64,000 nucleotides of DNA from Pelodera strongyloides (GCA_036852015.1 JAANDG010000263.1:62001-126000), one strand, 5' to 3'; positions 47,589 to 59,630 are shown, counted from the stretch's first letter. The notes: generated by a model from the letters alone, not told the origin. Numbers and translations: made by a program.

Positions 47589-50500
47589 ATGTCAGACGAC
47601 GTTAGTGCGCTGTTCGCTAAGAAGAAGGAAAAGAAGACCAAGAAGAATGTCTTCAAAATGGATGAAGTCGGCGAAATTTTGGAGAGGAAAGCAAAGCGCC
47701 AGGTATCGTGTTTAAGTTCTGTGTTCTGTATGACCCATTAGGCTGTACATTGTCTTCTCAAGAGTATTCATACCGTGTTTTGTGCAGCTTACAACCTGTA
47801 CCCTTTCTGAATCTGAATGTGCAGGCTCCTGCTCCTGCGGTCAGAAGGTCTAGGTCATTCAACCAAGAAATAGTGTGCGAAGCCGACACGGGCGGATGAA
47901 TATGAATTACGGTAGTCTAGGGTTCTAATATTGTTCCTCCCATCGGAAGAGGAAGGTCCTGGTCGAATGTCGAACCGCAACCAAAACACAAGGAACCGCA
48001 TTTAAACAACGTTTTAACAATTTTCGTTTACGGAACTTCAATAATTGAATTACTTGACACTGTTTACCTGGTTATGCCAAGACAAGCGCACGCCCCTAAA
48101 AGAACCAGCTCCACGCCTACAAGTTTCTGAGTTTTCTGAAATTGGACACAACCTACAATGGTTATTTTTGTTTAGGAAGAACGAATGAACGAAGAAGTTG
48201 ACGATGATAAGCGAGCAGCTGATGAAGAGGCGTACTTGAAGAAAACGGCACAGGAAGAGAGCGAATGGATTGATTATGGAGATCAGAACGTTGGACGGTG
48301 TGTTTGTATTTTCATCGTTTTCCGTCCATTTCTCCGGTGTAATAAATATGTCTGACGCAAGTGCGAGACTCGAGAATATATGTGTGCGTATAATTTTCCT
48401 GAGATTCCTGACCTGGTTTGACAAGGCAAGTCCTTGTCGTGTGAAGGGTACACTTCTTCTGAAACCGGTAGAATCTTTGTTGATAATGTGATTAATTTTT
48501 TTTTAAATTGTAGTAGCGATCTAATACTGACTTGAGCCTTCATTATGCGTGGATATGTTTCTGCCCTATTCATTCTCGTTTGACGTGGAATGTTTGCCTA
48601 GAATTGCATGTTCGCAGTGATGGCTTTGGACGTCAGAAACAGCAATTACGTGGGTTTTTTTTGTTTATATTATTTCTCTTACGTTTCAGAATCGAGGGTC
48701 TCAAAATCAAGGAAATGAACGCAGAAGATGCAGAGGCAGACGAAAGTCATCACAGCGATCACGAGAAGGAGAAGGACCACGAATCGAAAGTTGGATGGGG
48801 ACACTTGCAGGTTTCTATTTTTGAGACTGTGTTGGCTGATCAGACTGGCCCTCTTTCGGCTACATTTGTCGTTATTGACGTTTTTTTTTGTAAGTTACGC
48901 GGCTGCATCTTTTAAATGTTCCACCTCGCCTCGCGTCTCGAATCGTCCCATCGACGATTTCGGCGCGTTCGAGATTTGAAGAGTTGCGGGATTCCGATTC
49001 CGGAAAAGAACCGTTCGATAAGAACCGGAAACGTAAATTTTACTCGCTGGAAAAGTGGAGATCCCGTAGTGGAAACGCTTTGATAACTGTTATCTAACCA
49101 TTTTTGGATCCGGCAGCCGTTATAAATAATCCACAACGATTCGACTGCGGTATATTTTGCTTTTCCTGCACCTTTCCACTTCCAACTCGAACGGTTCCGT
49201 TTCGGGAATTCCAGCAACTTTTTCCGAACACGTTTTTGCACAGGACGAATTATTAAATTTGCTTAGGCTAGGCGCAATCCACTGGGCTCTTGAAACATGC
49301 ACGTTTAGGATTATATATTTTTTCACATTGTCTCGAATCTAACATATTTTGTGTATCATGCTTGGGGTTGACCCGGGTTGAACTGTTTTAATAATGATTC
49401 AAATGTTTATGCAAATTGCGCAATGAGCATTAGCCAAATTTTATGAATTTATGATGATGAAGTCCACGGGCTAACTTATATTTATCTAGTTTGTAATTTT
49501 ATTTATTTACTTTTTAGCCAAAGAAGGAGGAGGAAGAATTAATGCCCCAACACTCTGTACCGATCCAAACATCTCAAGCCCGATATGTGCCTCCCACTGT
49601 ACGATTCGGAAGGCACCACCAAGCCAATATTGACATCACGAGCGAGGTGAGTTGTTTTAGTCTTATCGAATTTTTTTTGATTTTCTCTAATTGTCTTTAT
49701 ACATGACGTATAGTAAAAGTAAGTATATAAATATTACTTAAAACTTTCGTTTCTTATTCAGAACTCGTGTGATTTTCATTATTTTTTTCATGGTTAGATG
49801 TGAAATATATTGTAATTTGCCATGTATCCAAACAAATTCTAGTTGTGGCAAAATGCCCGTCCGGTCTGGGATTTGTTTCTCATTCAGTATTCGAATATCA
49901 TGTGAGCGTTTTTCTTGCAGGATATGTTCCCAACAATTGGCGCCGCGGAACAAATTGAGAAAACTCACAAGGAAGACAAGAAGAACAGTCCATGGTTGGT
50001 TTTCTTTTCTTTTGAATTAAATAGTTGAATCTATATATATTCTTATCCCTATCCCATTAGTAAATCGAGAGGTCTTTAGCTTAGCGAGATTCAATTAAGA
50101 GTTTAAATTTTTTGCATAAACGTATGTTTTCTTGAAGCGAGGTACGAGCGTAATGAAAAATTTAAATTTAGAATAGCCTCCCGAGGTGGTTTGCACACTA
50201 TGTTAGTCACTGATCCTGATGTTGTCATGTTATTCCTATTTTTTTTTATCCGCGTTTTTTTGAAATGTATTATTAACTGTTCAAGCAGGCTATTTCAGTG
50301 ACGTTTCTGTCATTCAAAAACATGAACATGATTTCTACATTAAGAATTTATACCACATTTGAATTATGAAGCCCGTATTCACTTTCCCGGACTTTCCCGG
50401 AAGAGTGACATTTACTACGTTTCCCTCGGGGTTCTATTTTCTACTTCCCGGTACAGAAAATAGCATTCTTCCGTGCGAGTCCGGGAAGAGGTTCTCACTC

Positions 50501-51201
50501 GGGGTGAGTGGTGAATCCGGTGAACCGGGCCCATGCGTGTTTTGTTTTTTAATAATTTGTATTTAGTTTGAGTCACGTCGTTTCAGGGGCCGCAATGACG
50601 GTGGTGGTGCGTATACAACTCAGTCTTCTGGAGGCGGAGGGGGAGCTGGAAGGTTTGTGCCACCTCATCTCAGAGGATCAGGAGGCTCTGATGGAGGTTC
50701 TGCTCCCTGGACTATTAACACAAAGGCTCAAAGGGTAAGCTACTTTAAAGATGGCCTTTTCCTTGTATTTCTTATGTTACTGAAGAATGTCTTTCTCGTT
50801 GTGTATAGGCCATTTTTTTTCCGTTCGCTCTTATGTAGTGTAGTGATTGGTGCCAAGGAACGTAATTTGTTGAATATTGTTTTCATCCTCTTGTTATTTG
50901 GGGTAACATGGAACAAGTAGTAATGATCGTAACGTAGTGCACATTTTGTTATATCGTAATTAACTATGAAACATTTTCATTTTAAAAGAGCACTATATGT
51001 TTCTTTCAGGATTCGGCGATAGCGGAGGCACGTCCTATTGGCCAGATGGCGAGCTCGGGTCCGGTTCGTCCTGCAGCGGCGCCAGTTGCGCCCGCAGCAG
51101 CGCTTGTTGCCCCAGCACCGGCTTCTGCTGCTGCAGCCCCGCCCGCAGAGAAGAAGAATGCTTATGTGCCACCTCATCTACGGAACAGAAACCCTCAATA
51201 A
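47589..51201 (+). CDS. CDV3: CDV3 homologue
   Basis: Homologue of CDV3, a conserved cytoplasmic protein of unclear biochemical role. Exons: 47589-47702, 48176-48297, 48690-48810, 49518-49646, 49921-49994, 50587-50734, 51010-51201; 299 residues. The N-terminus SALFAKKKEKKTKK matches the CDV3 start (FFAKRDKKKKK-like). EWIDYGDQNVGRIEGLKIK corresponds to the family EWKELEQKEVDYSGLRVQ-like block, and DMFPTIGAAEQIEK to the QFPSL block. The C-terminal half is Gly- then Ala/Pro-rich and carries RFVPPHLRG and, at the end, YVPPHLRN, with a third related RYVPPTVRF upstream. AG is 4 nt before the ATG. The exon set is phase-consistent. Identification is by recalled family pattern, so symbol confidence is lower than gene confidence. 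Confidence 0.85.
48976..49232. mobile_element. Degenerate foldback in CDV3 intron 3
   Basis: GTTGCGGGATTCCGATTCCGG plus AAAAGAACCGTT on the left is matched, inverted and diverged, by AACGGTTCCGTTTCGGGAAT plus TCCAGCAAC on the right. Probably an old palindromic MITE. Confidence 0.45.
50369..50531. mobile_element. Foldback-like element, CCGTATTCACT / AGTGGTGAATCCGG ends
   Basis: Outer ends GCCCGTATTCACTTTCCCGG and GAGTGGTGAATCCGG, inner GAAAATAGCATTCTTCC. It is related in its tips to 55118-55251. It lies in the CDV3 intron between 49994 and 50587. Confidence 0.5.
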
Positions 51202-52002
51202 GTGGACTGGAGATTAGGGAACTCCTTGTATGCCGCAAGTGCCTTTGGACTTTGCTTTTCTGTTTTCTAAGTTTCATTCGAAAGAATCGACATTGATTGA
51301 TTCAGGCTTCGCTGCTAACGCGTTGCGTTTCAATTCTGCAACTTTTGCCGTTTTCTGCCGAAAAATCAAATTAGATTTTTGTTTGACATTATTTTGATAT
51401 GTCCATCTTCTGTAGCAGTACAGAAGATGGATTTTATATCAGATTGAAGATTTGCATGTTTAGAGTGTAAGGTACTACGTACTGTGTATTAGGTACATTT
51501 CCATTCCGTTGCTTTCTGTGGATAATTCGAATGTGCGAATTGATGTACGTTAGTACGAATTACGAATTCAATCGCGCTGCCGTACATTTGGTAAAATTTG
51601 GAGCGAAGCTGAAAATTTTCAAAGTCCCATGCCGCCTCCGCCTTTCACTCAATTATTGTGTGACTATGATGCAAATTTCTATCTTAATTGTTTTATATTA
51701 TAGGTTTAGGTTCCCGGTATATGGTATACTTTTCGGTATTGCACTTTTTTTCCTTCTGTTATTGTTATTCCTGAATTCCATTATTGTTTTCTTTTTTGCA
51801 CTCTGTCGCTTACGGTTCTTCGTAAAATCACTATTCTTTTAGATTATCAGAGGGTTTTTGTTTAATTTTATTCTTTCAGCCCGTATGCTTTGTTTTTCCT
51901 GCTTTTTTGTTATTCCTTCTCATTTTTATTTATAGCTTTTTTGGTTCAGTCTTTTTTCTATTCACTGTTTTATGTATAGAAGGTTATCGTTGAGGGATAC
52001 TC
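51202..52002. other. Intergenic, CDV3 to MRPS10
   Basis: T-rich, no gene seen. CAGAAGATGGA occurs near 51405-51430 inside a short inverted repeat (CCATCTTCTGTA...TACAGAAGATGG). The T-rich tract before 51979 ends in TAG, a likely splice acceptor for MRPS10. Confidence 0.5.
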
Positions 52003-54848
52003 ATGCTGGTTCGCAGGTATGAATTTCAAATTCCCAGTTTGGTACCCCTCAGTTGTAGTTTAATACGTACTCCAACCAGCAGCATTGCCAAGAAGCTGTA
52101 TCTTCCGGTTAAGGAGGTACAGCACAAACACATTTAGCTTGTTTGACTGTCATTACTTTGGTAATACATAGTTTATTTTTTTAGCTCATTTGTCGCAGAA
52201 TAATTCTAGGAAACCGTTTCTGTGTGATAGCTTATTTATATCTTTCTTGATTACTGTTCCTAGGCACTTGTTAATGCTAGAAGGGTATCTACTGCTTATA
52301 ACTCTTTTTTTTTGGTGTTTAGAGTGTAGTTTTCTAATATTGGATCGGAGCAGGATTTTTTCACTTCATGTAGTGTTGGACTTCGGGACCTGTTTAGTTT
52401 TCTGCTGCAGTTAACAAATTGTGTTGTTCTGGTGAAGCTGAGTGTTGTTGTTTTATAATTAATGAATATTAATCGAATAAATGGTGAGAGGATTTGTTGT
52501 TGTATATTGAAAATTGGTTGTTTCCAGTCAGGGTACCGTGAATGCTTTATAGTTTGGACTAGATATTTGACAGTGCTGGATTGCCCCGAGGTGGCGCATG
52601 CTAAATTGTATCCCTTTGTCAGTCATAACTGGTATTTTTCAAGGGATGCTGAGAAACACAGCGACAGTATTGAGGACGTGTGTTCGAACGGTTAGAGGAC
52701 AAGCGAGCCAAGTATGTTTTTAATTTGATGTTTTGATTTAGATTTTTTTTAAATAAATTGATCGTGTCTCTTTCAATCTATCTGCTATCTGCGTGCGGTA
52801 TGGAATATAATGCGAGTTTGATGGCGTGAGGTCCGTAATCCGTGAGGTCCGTAACTGTGGAAAATGCCTGCAAAAATAGCGAAAAGTTAGCTACGGTAAG
52901 GCAGTGGGCAGTCTGCTGCGCACATTCCCGCTCAACTCGCGCAAGAAATGCCAAAATATGTGTTCTTTATGCTTCGTAGCCAGAGTGCCTGCCGTGAAAC
53001 TTGCCCTGCATTTCCTACTTGTTGGCGCGTGGTTTGCGCGCCACCCTGTCTAATGATGTTACGGGGCTTTTCAGTTGTGCGGTGTGGCTTTCATTTGAAC
53101 TTGTTGTTCCTATCGAATACCATCCAAATAACACTGCTATAGTATAGAGATGGACTCGATTTTTGTTTTATCTTGTCTTTTTGTTTTCAGGCTGAAGATG
53201 TGATGCCGGACAAATTGTTTAAGAAAATCGAATTGGAATGCCGAGGTCACGACCCAGCCGTGCTCAAGTCATATAATGTGTTCTTGAATGTGAGTGCCTT
53301 AAATCTTTATCAGGATTAGGGCATGTTTGGGCCAGGTATCTAGGAGTCCTCTTGACTCTCAGAACGATCTTCTATGCCTGTGGTACACCAGCGGTGGGGC
53401 CGTTTCAGTATTTGAACTCCCCATCCAATGTCGGAAACGTATGAAAATTAAGAACTATAATCAGATCAGTGTATACATTACTAACATAATGTTAATTTTG
53501 CTTGTATGAATTTCCTTATGTTTCACTGCGACATGCATTGGATAGTATGTATGTTTCGATAATTCTGTTTTCAGTCCGTCTGCGATAATCTAAGTATCAC
53601 CAAGGGAAAACAGGAGGCTCTCCCATATATCAGGTTCGAAATATTTGTGATTTATGCTCCCTTTTGAACTGAAGATTTGCCCTTAAAATTGTGGTTTAAA
53701 GTATTGGCCATTAAGCTAAAGTACCGTTGTCTATTGAGGAACTCGGGAGTGAAATTGTCATACTTCTTTTTGTATGCATATGATTTTCAGATGGATCCAA
53801 CCAGCACTTCGTTCAAAGTTCGTCCACAAAAAGTACAAATTGCACTATGAAACAAGGACACATATCCATAAATTTGAGGTAAGCATTCATTTTCTACCTC
53901 TATCCTGTCCGGAATCATTTAGAATCATTCTGTCTTATGAATCTAACAAGCAGCTATGAAAATTCCACGTATTTTTGTCTAACTAATTGTAAGGAGATCA
54001 TCAGCAGATTTCTTTAATCAAACGGTTGTTTAAAGGGACAGGCCCACCGACCACCGATATAAACCTATATTTATTATTTGCTCATAATGCATATAAAGGG
54101 TTTTTATTACAATATGTACGCACTAAATATAATTCAGCCTAACCCTGGGGACGTGTTTCAGGTAATCTTTCCTACTAGAGGTACCGTAGGCAGGTCATTT
54201 GCATAGTTATTTGCACATACACCTTTGACGTGCATATGCAAATGACTTAAGTTCCCTTCCCAAGGTCTGTCTACGATACCTTTAGAAGGCAACCTCACCG
54301 GAAACACATCCCCAGGGTGAAGGTGAATTATATTTAATTTGTATATATTGTAATAAACACCCTTTATATGCATGATGATCAAATAATAAATGTAGGGTTA
54401 TATCGGTGGGCCTGTCTCTTTAACATAACCGATACCGAGAACGTGCTCTAAAGGAGGGCAGGCTTTACGCCTCTAGCTAGGGTTGGGCAGGAGTGTGCGA
54501 ACGGTATACACCTCTAACTGGCCCGCGAACATGACGGATGACGTGCTGCGCTACTTCCGAAAAGTGTGCCGCGAACGCGCGCACTGGTGCACACTGTTTC
54601 GCGCACTCCCCTCACCCTGAGGCGCTAGCAGTACGCGTGGCGTTGCGCGGAATCCCATCAATTGATGGCATCAAGATTACGTAAACTACGCTAAGAGAAC
54701 TGAACAGTGACTTATTTAGGTGAAACACCTGACAGGAAGTACGGCATCGACTTTTCTGGAATACGTGCAGAGAAACATTCCTGAGGGCGTGGCCATGAGA
54801 GTGGGATTCACGGAACTCCGCCCCCTTCCCAAGACTGTTCGGGCTTGA
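52003..54848 (+). CDS. MRPS10: Mitochondrial ribosomal protein uS10m
   Basis: Small-subunit mitochondrial ribosomal protein S10. Exons: 52003-52116, 53191-53289, 53575-53633, 53791-53878, 54720-54848; 162 residues. The first exon is a presequence-like MLVRRYEFQIPSLVPLSCSL. The S10 core follows: DKLFKKIELECRGHDPAVLK, SYNVFLNSVC, RSKFVHKKYKLHYETRTHIH, HLTGSTASTFLEYVQRNIPE and GVAMRVGFTEL. The HYETRTHIHKFE and HLTGST blocks match human MRPS10 ([20 protein letters not shown]-like). All phases join. A 394-bp foldback sits in the last intron, and a pyrimidine-rich TAG acceptor lies 23 nt before the ATG. Confidence 0.95.
54030..54423. mobile_element. TTAA-bounded foldback element, 394 bp
   Basis: TTAAAGGGACAGGCCCACCG at the left and CGGTGGGCCTGTCTCTTTAA at the right pair. 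Inner arms including CATATAAAGGGTTTTTATTA and ACCCTGGGGACGTGTTTC pair as well, to a centre with CATTTGCATAGTTATTTGC. It is in the last MRPS10 intron. Close terminal relative of 58249-58645. Confidence 0.9.
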
Positions 54849-55117
54849 GAAATGGGAAATTGAACTCCGCCCCCTTTAGCACTGTACGAGTTTAGGCCTG
54901 AATGTTATTCAATTTCGCTCACCACTCACCATCCTTTCTAAATGTTCAAGCGTGAGAAAGAGTAGTAGGCTATATGCATACGGTATGTACATGATTAGAT
55001 ATGATTAGTATGTTTGCCAGTGTAATAGGTCTGACGTAGCGATAGCTTTTCGTTTCGTGTTGTCCACGTAGATAAGTCTGGCTACTATGTTTGATGTGGT
55101 TTTACGTGAACCGTCAC

Positions 55118-55251
55118 GAGGCCATATTCACCACTCCGCTTCCCTCTGGGAAATATTCCCTGGAGACAGAAAATTAGCATTCTAATATGAGACACGCAGA
55201 GAAAAAAGACGGGGAATTCTACGTGGGGAATTGAGTGGTGAATACGGCCTC
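55118..55251. mobile_element. Short MITE with GAGGCCATATTCACCACTC ends
   Basis: Left GAGGCCATATTCACCACTC and right GAGTGGTGAATACGGCCTC are inverted copies with one mismatch. The length of 134 bp is typical of a MITE. Confidence 0.8.
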
Positions 55252-55792
55252 AGATGGGTTCTCCCCTTTCCTATGTACGTTCTAGCCCTTGTTTTTGTTA
55301 GGGCTAGAACGTAGCCTAATTGAATACAGTACACCCTTCCTTCACGACGGCTAATGGTATAACACAAATTTTTTAGATGCTAGATGTTAGGACTAGGACA
55401 TGTTATTTAGTAATTAAGTCGCTGAGCTTTCATATTCTTTTTATGACGTTGTTTCTTTGTTATTGTTTAACTTCTTTGTTTCTCAAGAAAGAGCAGTTTT
55501 TTATGTTGTAAATAAATGTGACCTTTTTCGTTTTTTTTGTGCTGTTCCGATGGTTTCTTTGTCGTATGGATTTCAGATCGAGAGTTAGCGATATCCTTTT
55601 TTAAAGATTGTTCCTTTTTTTACTTCCCAACGGGTAATATGTATTTTTATTATCGAAAATATTGTCTTTATTATTGAAATCAGTAAAAAAACATCGAATT
55701 ACCAAGATCACTAATAAACGAAACGCGACTAGTGCAAAGTCGTAACATAGACGCATGCACTCTCGTCAAATCGCGTTTTTTTATTAAGCTTT

Positions 55793-55992
55793 AGGGCGCA
55801 TTCGAGTCGGGCAAAATGCGGAAATTCCGCGAAATAATCAGTTAATATTTCCAAGAAATAAATAAATATTTCCAAGACTCTGTGTCTCTCATATGAGCGG
55901 AATATTTCGCAGCGCGCTAACACTGGTTAACAGTCAACTCGAACTGATTATTTCGCGAAATTTGCGCATTTTGCCCAACTCGAATGCGCCCT
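55793..55992. mobile_element. Foldback MITE, AGGGCGCATTCGAGT family
   Basis: AGGGCGCATTCGAGTCGGGC left and GCCCAACTCGAATGCGCCCT right. Inner CGCGAAATAATCAGTT and AACTGATTATTTCGCG pair exactly. Same termini as 35611-35855 but a different core. Confidence 0.85.
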
Positions 55993-56104
55993 CAGAAAAT
56001 AACAAAAGAGAAATAATGCAGCGTGAACAAATACATAAAAAGAGTAATGTGGAATATTGGACAACAAAAAATATGGCAAATTCGTAGATAAATGGCATTA
56101 TTTC

Positions 56105-56355
56105 GTGGGCCTTTTACCGTAGCCATGTGAGAGCGCAGATTGGAGCGCAATTCTAAAACGCGGGCTCCTTACCGTACTCGTGTTAGAGCGCAGGTTAGCT
56201 AATTCTAAACCGTGGGCACTTTACCGTAGTTCTGTTAGAGCGCAGGTTGGCTAATTCTTAAAAGTGGGCTTTTTACCGTAAACTAGCTAGAGCGCAGGTT
56301 GGTTAATTCTGAAAAGTGGGCTTTTTACCGTAACCTGACTGGAGCTCAGGCTGTC
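56105..56355. repeat. About 52-bp tandem repeat, 5 copies, upstream of ALKBH4
   Basis: Each unit has GTGGGCTTTTTACCGTA, then (T)TAGAGCGCAGGTTGGC, then TAATTCTnAAA. Five diverged copies end about 140 bp before the ALKBH4 ATG, so the array lies in its promoter or outron. Confidence 0.85.
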
Positions 56356-56496
56356 ATAAAAAAGTGCGAAAGTGCATTTGTCGCGTATTTTGTGAAAATA
56401 CAAGTTTTTTTAAATTGTTTATTCTTCTAGTTTGCTTTTAATATTTGGTAGTTTTCCTTTTGTTCTCCGCGTTATTGACGCTTAATTGTATTGCAG

Positions 56497-59400
56497 ATGA
56501 CTAGCGGAACTGAAGAAAAGAGTTGTGGGTGTAAGGGAGTCCGTTACTGTGGATTATGTGAACACACGGAACGCGTTCAAAAGTTAAGCAGAAAGGCTCC
56601 TGAGGAGGCGAAGTAAGTTTGTGCGTTTATTGCGGCTATTTCTCACTATTTGATCTGTGTTTTTGTCCCACAATGACTGGAGTGCACAAGTGTCTTGTAA
56701 ACAAAAAATCGACGGTGATATTCTGTTGTAGCTTTGCATGACATGACATTGTGTGTTTGAAGGTACTTTGACTATGATGTTTTCGTTTTTAACGTCCTAT
56801 CACAACGAGCTGTCCCAGCTCCTCAATTGACGGCACAGTCCAGTTTGGAAGAAATTCAGGTACTTGTTCTTTTACCCTATATCTTATGTTCCTATTTTAC
56901 GTCGTTTTGGGTTTTTCGCAAATGATAGTTTGAAAAGGGAGAAAAACGCTGAATAATACCAAAATAACAGTTCATAAGGACACGTCTGACGTCTCCCATA
57001 AAAATGGGTACCGTTTTGTGTGGAAAACCTTTTTTTTGTACCCGTGGTCGTGGCTGCGTTTTCTTCTCGTGGTCCTGATTATTCAAAATTCCCTCCCGAA
57101 AAGGGACACAAGGATGGGCAGAGTGCTATCACCTATCACTTATACCGTACACGTTCATAAGAAGTTCTCCACATGTAGAGTGTGGCGAAAAGTAGGTGCA
57201 ATACCGCTTTAGGCACAAAACACAACACTTTCCAGAATGCCTCAACTTCTGCTGATTCGTCATCTACAAGTTCGTTTGAAATCGATGGTTTGATGCTGGT
57301 ACACGACTTTCTAACCCAGGTACAGCTTCCCTGTTTTCTTACTTTCGGACAACAGTGACCGCCATAACTGTTTTATTAAATTCCAGTTGAAGCTTTCACG
57401 TCTTATATTTTTCATGAGAGCTAAAATGCGTAAGCCCTCGTCAACATTTAGTAAAAATCTTAGTACATGTGCTCATGAAGGGGGCATGCCTTCGCGCCGC
57501 TTCTTTATTCTACGACGAGTAGGAAATATGTGCGTCATGCTTCCAAAAGTGCAGTGTATTTCAGCTGTACTTGAACAGTTCTGTTCTTTCTTTTGATTCC
57601 AAAGTAAGCGTTGAAGTCCATGCTTTGCAGGCCGAGGAAGACCGTCTCATGAAAACGATAAACCGTGTGGAATGGGTTCAATCACAAAGTGGTCGTCGGA
57701 AACAGGACTACGGTCCACAAGTGAACTTTAAGCACAAAAAGGTGAAGACGACAAAGTTTGTTGGTATGTTTTCTTTGCTAATTAATTTTCATCTTTATTT
57801 TTTAATATTATCTTTAGTTTGCCTCATGGTCCCGTGGGTAGGAAAATGCATGTGAAACTGCTTTCGTTATTTTCTCTCTAGCATCGTGAACGATTGCTCC
57901 CGTAGTCCCGTGCTCGTATTGACAAGTAAACACACTCGACGTCAATCTGGTTATGCTAACTAGCTTTGAGGTGCTTGCGTTTCGTCTTCGCTTATATTCG
58001 AATTTTGCGTATATGAATTCAGGAATGCCCGAATATGCCGATTTCCTTCTGAATAAGATGAAAGCGATTTCGGAAGAGAAACTCGGAAGCTATATTCCCT
58101 TTGAAATGTGTAATCTGGAATATGAGGAGGAGAAGAAGAGTGCGATAGAAATGCACCAAGATGATATGTGGATATGGGGGAATCGATTGATAAGGTAGAG
58201 ATTTATTGATTTTAATGTCAAGTTGACTTGATATCAATCAATGCTTTATTAAAGGGACAGGCCCATCAAAGTAAACCTATATTTACGATACGTCCATAGT
58301 GACTATCAAGCATTTTTATTACAATATATGCAAACTAAATTTCACATTTATTTGCCATGGGAAACTTTTTTCCGATGCGCTCAGATCAAATGTATACCGT
58401 AAAGCCGCAAATATCCTTGTCGTCAATGCAAATTTATCGTGAAATTATAATGCGATTAAAATTTGCATATATAGCTTTGAAATCTGCAGTTTTATGGTAT
58501 ACATATGCGTGGAGCGCATTGGAAAAAAGTTGTCTAGGGCGAATAATGGTGAAATTTAGTTTGTATATATTGTAATAAAAATGCTTGATAGTCATTATGA
58601 ACGTATCGTAAATATAGGTTTATTTTGATGGGCCTGCCCCTTTAAACATACCTTACATCAATGTACTGCGCGCATTTTTGCATATCTATGCTTGAAACTT
58701 GGACTGTTATTAATTTATTAACATCGATCGAAAAAGCCCTGCTCGATTCCCCTAAGAAAGTACAGTAGATCCAAATGTAAATAGATGAATTATGAAACAT
58801 ATCGATAAAAAAGCGCTCTAAATTCCCGATGACCTGCTATTCTCCAAGGTCCACTCCGCGCCCTCCATTATTATAATCATTTTATTATTGTCACGTATCT
58901 TCAGTATAAATCTCCTATCCGGTGCAGTAATGACAATGGCCAATGATACAGAGAAGAAATTGCTGTTTATCTGGATGCCACACCTATCAATGTTGTGCAT
59001 GGCCGATGAGGTATGCATTAATATTTTTAGCGTTCACTTTTTATATTTTGCGTTTTCCTTTTATATTGCGGGAGAACTATGTCTTCATACAATATTAACA
59101 TACAATATTCGGCTAGTACAGTGTACACACAGTTGGCTTATGATGTGTTACTACGGCATTGTATTTATGTAAAATACAGGCTCGTTACCAATGGAAACAC
59201 GGCGTACTCTGCCATCATTTACGTGGAAGACGAATTGCAGTCACAATGCGAGAAGCGGCCAAAGATTTTCAAGTATTATTTACGTTTTTTTTTTTAATTC
59301 GTTTAATAGCACCGATTTTGATCTAAAAAGAGCACCGACCTAAAAAGAGTGAGGCTGCGGTACAGAATCTGGTGTACCGAGAACCCTTAAAAAATCTGCT

Positions 59401-59630
59401 GAAGGAGGGAATACCAGGACTAATTCCACCTCACTTTCATGAACTCGATCGCGAAACTATTGAGTAGTCATTATTTCACCTTTAATTCAAACCATTATAA
59501 GTAAACACGATAGTATATTGCAACAATTACACTTGATGCCTTTCAGGAAAACGGCGAACTATACGAGAAGTACGGCAAAGAGTTGATACGCCTCAGTGGT
59601 ATACGTGTATCTCCTCCAGAGGACGAATGA
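56497..59630 (+). CDS. ALKBH4: ALKBH4 dioxygenase homologue
   Basis: Fe(II)/2-oxoglutarate-dependent dioxygenase of the AlkB family; by family knowledge ALKBH4 demethylates actin (K84me1) and has been linked to DNA 6mA. Exons: 56497-56612, 56763-56859, 57236-57319, 57631-57763, 58023-58194, 58905-59010, 59180-59272, 59547-59630; 294 residues (human about 302). The N-terminal Cys cluster CGCKGVRYCGLCEH is the ALKBH4 signature. QSGRRKQDYGPQVNFKHKK matches the family. Iron ligands are H and D of MHQDDMWIWG and the later H of ARYQWKHGV. RRIAVTMRE supplies the Arg expected to hold 2-oxoglutarate. The segment between LLSGAV and ARYQWKH is shorter than in human. The ATG follows TTGCAG directly, indicating trans-splicing. 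It is convergent with the Ly6-like gene, whose stop is about 106 bp away. Confidence 0.95.
58249..58645. mobile_element. TTAA-bounded foldback element, 397 bp
   Basis: TTAAAGGGACAGGCCCATCA left and TGATGGGCCTGCCCCTTTAA right. Arms such as ATCAAGCATTTTTATTAC and AAACTTTTTTCCGATGCGCT pair with the other half. It is in the ALKBH4 intron between 58194 and 58905. Confidence 0.9.

Larger units (their letters stand above)
54849..56496. other. Intergenic, MRPS10 to ALKBH4
   Basis: No gene seen. It contains two foldback MITEs (55118-55251 and 55793-55992) and a 52-bp tandem repeat just before ALKBH4. Confidence 0.6.

Noticed and set aside
52969..53028. Candidate first exon of MRPS10 (MLRSQSACRE start)
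   Set aside because: The exon at 52003-52116 gives a better presequence, a Lys/Val-rich link into the S10 domain and a pyrimidine-rich acceptor; this one has an acidic residue and a poorer context.
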